Shown: one piece after another, positions 14,070 through 17,287 of the stretch
How positions within the stretch are numbered: position 1 is the first letter of the stretch
How the letters are laid out: every line of letters begins with the position of its first letter
Source: Spirochaetota bacterium
Lineage (GTDB): Bacteria; Spirochaetota; Spirochaetia; Treponematales; Breznakiellaceae
Length of the DNA: 17,287 bases
Assembly (NCBI GenBank): GCA_023406985.1
Contig: JAEXTK010000059.1
Span: forward strand, 1-17,287
Direction of reading: 5' to 3'
The notes under the pieces: generated by a model
Database searches by the model: none
Told to the model about the DNA's origin: nothing
Seen by the model: the letters and a program-made list of their open reading frames with translations, nothing else
Position numbers and translations under genes: made by a program

Positions 14070-15425
14070 CTATCGCAGATAGCCGAGCCACCTGCTCTGT
14101 TGGTCTATCATCCGGTCCACCATGGGCTCTATCTGCGAGGCCTGGTGCACGACCGGGTTCGCGAGCATGGCCTGGATCACGAGCGATTTATCCTTGCGGA
14201 TGATCGCTTCGGCGGTCAGATCATACACGCCGCAATAGGCGCGGAGCAAGGACAGGTAGCCCTTCGGCACGCCGCGGATCGGTACGCCGGTGAGGCCGCG
14301 CGTGTCGACGATCGCCGGAACCTCCACCGCGATCCAGGACGGCAGGTCCTCGATGAGGCCCTCGTTCGGCAGGTTCACCGCCGATTCCTCAAAGCCCGCG
14401 TCGCCGAGGATGCCGTCGATGATGGGGACCACCCGTTCCGCGGTGCGCAGCTCGATTTCGGTCCGCGGATTCTGCAGTAGCATGATCTTGTAGACGTCGT
14501 AGAAATCGAGGATGCCGCGGTGGTCGGCGACGTCCCAGGCCCAGCCGAGGTACTCGCCGAAATGGCTGTCGGTCGTGATGGGCAGGAGGCCGTAATGCTC
14601 CAGCATGAATTTCACGATCTTGCGGTCGGCCCACTCGTACCGGCTCTTCTTCCGCGCGCCGCCCTTATCGAACTGCTCCGACTCGTCCAGCTTTCCCGTC
14701 TCGCGCCAGGCGTCCAGCATGTCGCTGTAGCCGCTCTCGTGGAGGAAGAACGCCTCCGCCTTCTCCCGCACCGCCGGGTACAGGTCCGCGCCGTTGCGCT
14801 TGTCTTTCGCTTCCAGCATGCAGCTGAAGTGGTTGAGGCCCGCGGCCTTGAAGTAGATATCCTCGAGCTTCATGTCGAGCATGCGGGGCAGCCACCGCGA
14901 GAGCCAGCCGATCTCATGGCACATGCCGATGAACTTGGCCTCCGGGTACGCGCGCTTGACCGTGGTGCAGATGGCCGTCATCGGGTTGGAATAGTTGAAG
15001 ATCCAGGCGTTCGGGCAGATCTCCACCGCGTCCTTCACGATGTCCAGGATCACCGGGACGATGCGGAGCGCGTGGAAGACGCCGCCCGGTCCGCCGTTCT
15101 CGCCGTACACCTGGTGCACGCCGTACTGGAGCGGAATCTTCCAGTCCTCATCCCAGAGCTGGAAGCGGTTCCCCACCTCGATGGACGAAATGATGAAGTC
15201 GGCTCCCTTGAACGCGGCCCTACGGTCCGTGGTCGCGTTGACCGTGTATTTGAGTCCGTTCTTCTCGATGAACTCCCGCGCGACCCGCAACACGACGTCC
15301 AGCGCCTGCGCGTTGATATCGAGCAGGGTGATCTCGCTCCCCGCGAGCTTCGCGCTGTTGAAAATGTCTCCGAGCGTACCGCAGCCGAACTGGGCGCTGC
15401 CGGCTCCTACCAAAACGATCTTCAT
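14070..15425 (-). CDS. Glycoside hydrolase family 4 (NAD/Mn-dependent alpha-glycosidase)
   Basis: 451-residue cytoplasmic glycosidase of family GH4, which uses NAD+ and a divalent metal to cleave by a redox-elimination route. The N-terminal NAD loop is VGAGSAQFGCG (6-16). NYSNPM (144-149), metal-binding Cys169-His170 in GMCHEIGW, and GLNHF with His199 are all present, so the active site looks intact. A Cys-His (rather than Cys-Asn) pair is seen in the alpha-galactosidase, alpha-glucuronidase and alpha-galacturonidase branches and argues against a phospho-glycosidase; uptake by an ABC transporter rather than a PTS agrees. The exact sugar cannot be fixed from sequence. It starts 12 bases after permease 2 and is followed after six bases by the LacI gene. 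Confidence 0.93.
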   Translation of the reverse strand: MKIVLVGAGSAQFGCGTLGDIFNSAKLAGSEITLLDINAQALDVVLRVAREFIEKNGLKYTVNATTDRRAAFKGADFIISSIEVGNRFQLWDEDWKIPLQYGVHQVYGENGGPGGVFHALRIVPVILDIVKDAVEICPNAWIFNYSNPMTAICTTVKRAYPEAKFIGMCHEIGWLSRWLPRMLDMKLEDIYFKAAGLNHFSCMLEAKDKRNGADLYPAVREKAEAFFLHESGYSDMLDAWRETGKLDESEQFDKGGARKKSRYEWADRKIVKFMLEHYGLLPITTDSHFGEYLGWAWDVADHRGILDFYDVYKIMLLQNPRTEIELRTAERVVPIIDGILGDAGFEESAVNLPNEGLIEDLPSWIAVEVPAIVDTRGLTGVPIRGVPKGYLSLLRAYCGVYDLTAEAIIRKDKSLVIQAMLANPVVHQASQIEPMVDRMIDQQSRWLGYLR

Positions 15426-15437
15426 GTTTCCTCCGCG

Positions 15438-16325
15438 TTATTTTATGGAACCTTCGACCATTCCTTTGATGATGTAGCGTTGCGCGAACAAGTAGAGCAC
15501 GATCACGGGCAGCATCGCGATCAGGGTCGAGGTCAGGATCAGATCCCACTGCTTGAGGTACGCCCCCGCGAAGGCCGTGACGGCGATCGGTATGGTCTGG
15601 ACGATGCCGTTGGAGCCGAGGACCAGGAGGGGCAGCAGGTAATCGTTCCAGATCCAGATGCCGTTCAGGATGAGGACCGTGACGATGATGGGTTGGAGCA
15701 AGGGAAAGACGATCTCGAAGAAGGTACGCTCGCGGGTGCAGCCGTCGATGGTGGCGGACTCCTCCAGCTCGTACGGGATGTTCTTGATGAAGCCGTGGAA
15801 GACGAACACCGAGAGCGGGCAACCGAAGCCGAGGTACGCGAACACGATCCCGGGGACGGTGCCGAGCATCTTGAAGCCGAAGACGTTGCCGAGGACGCGC
15901 ATCCAGCGGACGAGCGGATACATGAGGACCTGGAACGGGATCACCATGGCCGCGACGAACGCCATGAACAGCGCCGTGGACCAGGCTGTCTTGTTCCGCA
16001 CGAGCACCCACGCGCACATGGAGGAGAAGAGCACGATCACGACGAGCGAGAAGAAGGTGATGACCGCGCTGTCCACGAAGGCGCCCGGATAATCGACCGT
16101 CGGATTGTTGAAGATGAGGCCGACGTTCGTGAAGAGCTGGCCCCAATCGGAGGGCAGGGCTATCGCGTTGAAGATGATTTCCTTGGACGTCTTCGCGGAA
16201 TTGAGGACGACCATGGCGAACGGGATCATGAACAGGACGAAGAGGAGGATCGTCGCCGCTTCCAGGACGACGCGGCCGGGCTTTACCCCGTTCCTCTTCA
16301 TGAGCGCGCGGCGTTTCGCTTCCAT
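15438..16325 (-). CDS. Sugar ABC transporter permease 2 (CUT1, MalG-like)
   Basis: 295-residue inner-membrane permease of the carbohydrate uptake transporter 1 class. About six hydrophobic helices are visible; the first is at about 18-44 (VVLEAATILLFVLFMIPFAMVVLNSAKTS is split around it). The cytoplasmic coupling loop EESATIDGCTRERTFFEIVF, close to the EAA motif, contacts the ATPase. The C-terminus ends RYIIKGMVEGSIK, typical of MalG-type permeases, which commonly end in GxxxGxxK. The ATG at 16325-16323 overlaps the last base of the permease 1 stop (TGATG), so translation is coupled. The long open frame continuing upstream in this phase only overlaps permease 1. The ATPase is not encoded in the visible operon, so a shared MsmX-type ATPase elsewhere is likely. 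Confidence 0.95.
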   Translation of the reverse strand: MEAKRRALMKRNGVKPGRVVLEAATILLFVLFMIPFAMVVLNSAKTSKEIIFNAIALPSDWGQLFTNVGLIFNNPTVDYPGAFVDSAVITFFSLVVIVLFSSMCAWVLVRNKTAWSTALFMAFVAAMVIPFQVLMYPLVRWMRVLGNVFGFKMLGTVPGIVFAYLGFGCPLSVFVFHGFIKNIPYELEESATIDGCTRERTFFEIVFPLLQPIIVTVLILNGIWIWNDYLLPLLVLGSNGIVQTIPIAVTAFAGAYLKQWDLILTSTLIAMLPVIVLYLFAQRYIIKGMVEGSIK

Positions 16326-17212
16326 CACATTTCCACCTCTTTCTTCTTGCTCATGTACACCTGGACGAGCGAGACGATGACCAGGGCGACGAAGAGGACG
16401 ACGGCCTTGGCCTGCGCCTCCGCCATCCGGTTCGCCGTCGCGGTATTGAAGATATTCATGGCGAGCAGCTGGCTCGCCTTCACCGGAGAATCCAGGAAGC
16501 GGGTGGCGGGCCCGCCGTTGGTGAGCGTCAGGTTCATGTCGAATTGCTTGAACGAGGTCGTCAGGGTAAGGAAGAGCGAGATGGTGAACGCGTTCGCCAT
16601 CATCGGGATGAGGATGCGGAAGATCCGCGTGGGGTATTTCGCGCCGTCGACGCTGGCCGCCTCCATGATGGAGGCGGGGATGCTCTGGATCGAGGCGACG
16701 TAGATCAGCATGATGTAGCCGGCGTATTGCCAGGTGTTCACCGCCGACATGGTCCAGATGACGGTGGCGGGATTGCTCAGGAAGGATGCCTGGAGGAGCG
16801 GGATCGACAGGTTCTTGCCGATCGCGACCAGGATGCTGTTCAGGATGAATTGCCAGATGTAGCCCAGGACGATGCCGCCGATGAGGTACGGCACGAAGAA
16901 GCCCGCGCGGTAGAAGTTGCGCAGGCGGAGGTTGCTCGTCACGATGAGCGAGAGGATGAAGCTCACCACGTTGACGAAGACGATATTGATGACCGTATAG
17001 GCGACGGTGATCAGGAACGAATAGAGGAAATCGGGAACCGAGAACAAGTTGACGAAATTCTTGAGTCCCACGAAGTTGACCGCATTGTTCACGCCGTTCC
17101 AATCGGTCATGGAATAGTAGAGGCCGAAAAAGAACGGCACGAGGATGATCATCGTAAAGGCGACGACGCACGGCGCGACGAAGATCACGTTGACGACGGT
17201 GTTTCGCTTCAT
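16325..17212 (-). CDS. Sugar ABC transporter permease 1 (CUT1, MalF/UgpA-like)
   Basis: 295-residue inner-membrane permease, partner of permease 2 in a heterodimeric sugar channel. Six hydrophobic segments are visible: the first at about 8-31 (VIFVAPCVVAFTMIILVPF), with the EAA-type coupling loop EAASVDGAKYPTRIFRILIP in the last third. GLYYSMTDWNG after helix 1 is typical of MalF/UgpA-type members. The start is the ATG at 17212, with GGGAG eight bases before it; the frame is open to the window edge, but that upstream part contains a hairpin and no family similarity. The gene for the sugar-binding protein normally precedes this one and should be just beyond 17287. Confidence 0.95.
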   Translation of the reverse strand: MKRNTVVNVIFVAPCVVAFTMIILVPFFFGLYYSMTDWNGVNNAVNFVGLKNFVNLFSVPDFLYSFLITVAYTVINIVFVNVVSFILSLIVTSNLRLRNFYRAGFFVPYLIGGIVLGYIWQFILNSILVAIGKNLSIPLLQASFLSNPATVIWTMSAVNTWQYAGYIMLIYVASIQSIPASIMEAASVDGAKYPTRIFRILIPMMANAFTISLFLTLTTSFKQFDMNLTLTNGGPATRFLDSPVKASQLLAMNIFNTATANRMAEAQAKAVVLFVALVIVSLVQVYMSKKKEVEM

Positions 17213-17251
17213 TGGTTCGCTCCCGAAGATGGTACGGGTTACCGGGAAATC

Positions 17252-17276
17252 GGGGGCGCGGTCTACCCCGGCCCCC
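17252..17276 (-). repeat. GC-rich hairpin ahead of permease 1
   Basis: Arms GGGGGC (17252-17257) and GCCCCC (17271-17276) enclose 13 bases that can pair further. On the minus strand it lies 40 bases before the permease 1 start and has no T-tract. Hairpins in this position commonly separate a highly expressed binding-protein message from its permease genes. Confidence 0.45.
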
Positions 17277-17287
17277 CGTGGGAACAT

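Noticed and set aside
14520..16703. A 727-codon open frame on the plus strand opposite the GH4 and permease genes
   Set aside because: The protein is a low-complexity run of Glu, Asp, His and Arg mirroring codons of the real genes; GH4 and permease motifs on the minus strand are unambiguous.
17263..17270. CTACCCCG at the right edge as another copy of the 10722/10742 repeat
   Set aside because: Only eight bases match, the copy is single and it sits inside a GC-rich hairpin; chance similarity is the simpler explanation.

Overview
This is a GC-rich bacterial chromosomal segment, densely coding on both strands, with 16 protein genes (15 complete, 1 cut by the left edge). No rRNA, tRNA, CRISPR array or insertion sequence is visible. 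The longest stretch without a gene is about 283 bases (10529-10811) and holds regulatory signals. The gene mix suggests a Gram-negative-type fermentative heterotroph: a CUT1 sugar ABC transporter with a family 4 glycosidase, an LDH-family dehydrogenase, a flavodoxin/ferredoxin fusion of the EFR1 type, a tryptophan/tyrosine-type ABC transporter and a HisKA_2-type sensor kinase. A GC-rich member of the Spirochaetota would fit, but this is inferred from gene content only.

Layout. (1) 1-2502, minus strand: an operon read from a good sigma-70 promoter at 2474-2502. It encodes an LDH-like 2-hydroxyacid dehydrogenase, then a periplasmic binding protein and a permease of the TrpX/TrpY-like ABC family; the ATPase should lie beyond the left edge. 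(2) 2609-4318, plus strand: a small three-gene operon (three-helix membrane protein, MmcQ/YjbR protein, alpha/beta hydrolase) ending in a short terminator. (3) 4321-6567, plus strand: an AT-rich operator cluster, then a dihydrofolate-reductase-like protein, an exported N-acetylmuramoyl-L-alanine amidase and a two-part flavin split-barrel protein. (4) 6604-10670, minus strand: a VirD4/TraG-like ATPase with no membrane anchor and no conjugation genes nearby, followed 37 bases later by a membrane sensor histidine kinase with no response regulator. (5) 10722-12318, plus strand: a promoter preceded by a two-turn tandem repeat, an EFR1-type flavodoxin/ferredoxin protein and a six-helix membrane protein. 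(6) 12345-13037, minus strand: a DsbA/FrnE-like oxidoreductase with what looks like a leaderless promoter. (7) 13041-17287, minus strand: a sugar operon read as permease 1, permease 2, GH4 glycosidase, LacI regulator; its binding protein and promoter should be just beyond the right edge.

How they work together. Region 7 is a self-contained glycoside uptake and cleavage unit under its own LacI repressor. Region 1 couples uptake of a small amino-acid-like or acid substrate to a reductase whose specificity residue (Gln102 of LDH numbering) is replaced by Trp, so it is probably not an ordinary lactate dehydrogenase. Region 4 is the least explained part of the window: an orphan coupling-protein-like ATPase with an uncharacterised C-terminal extension, apparently co-transcribed with a sensor kinase.
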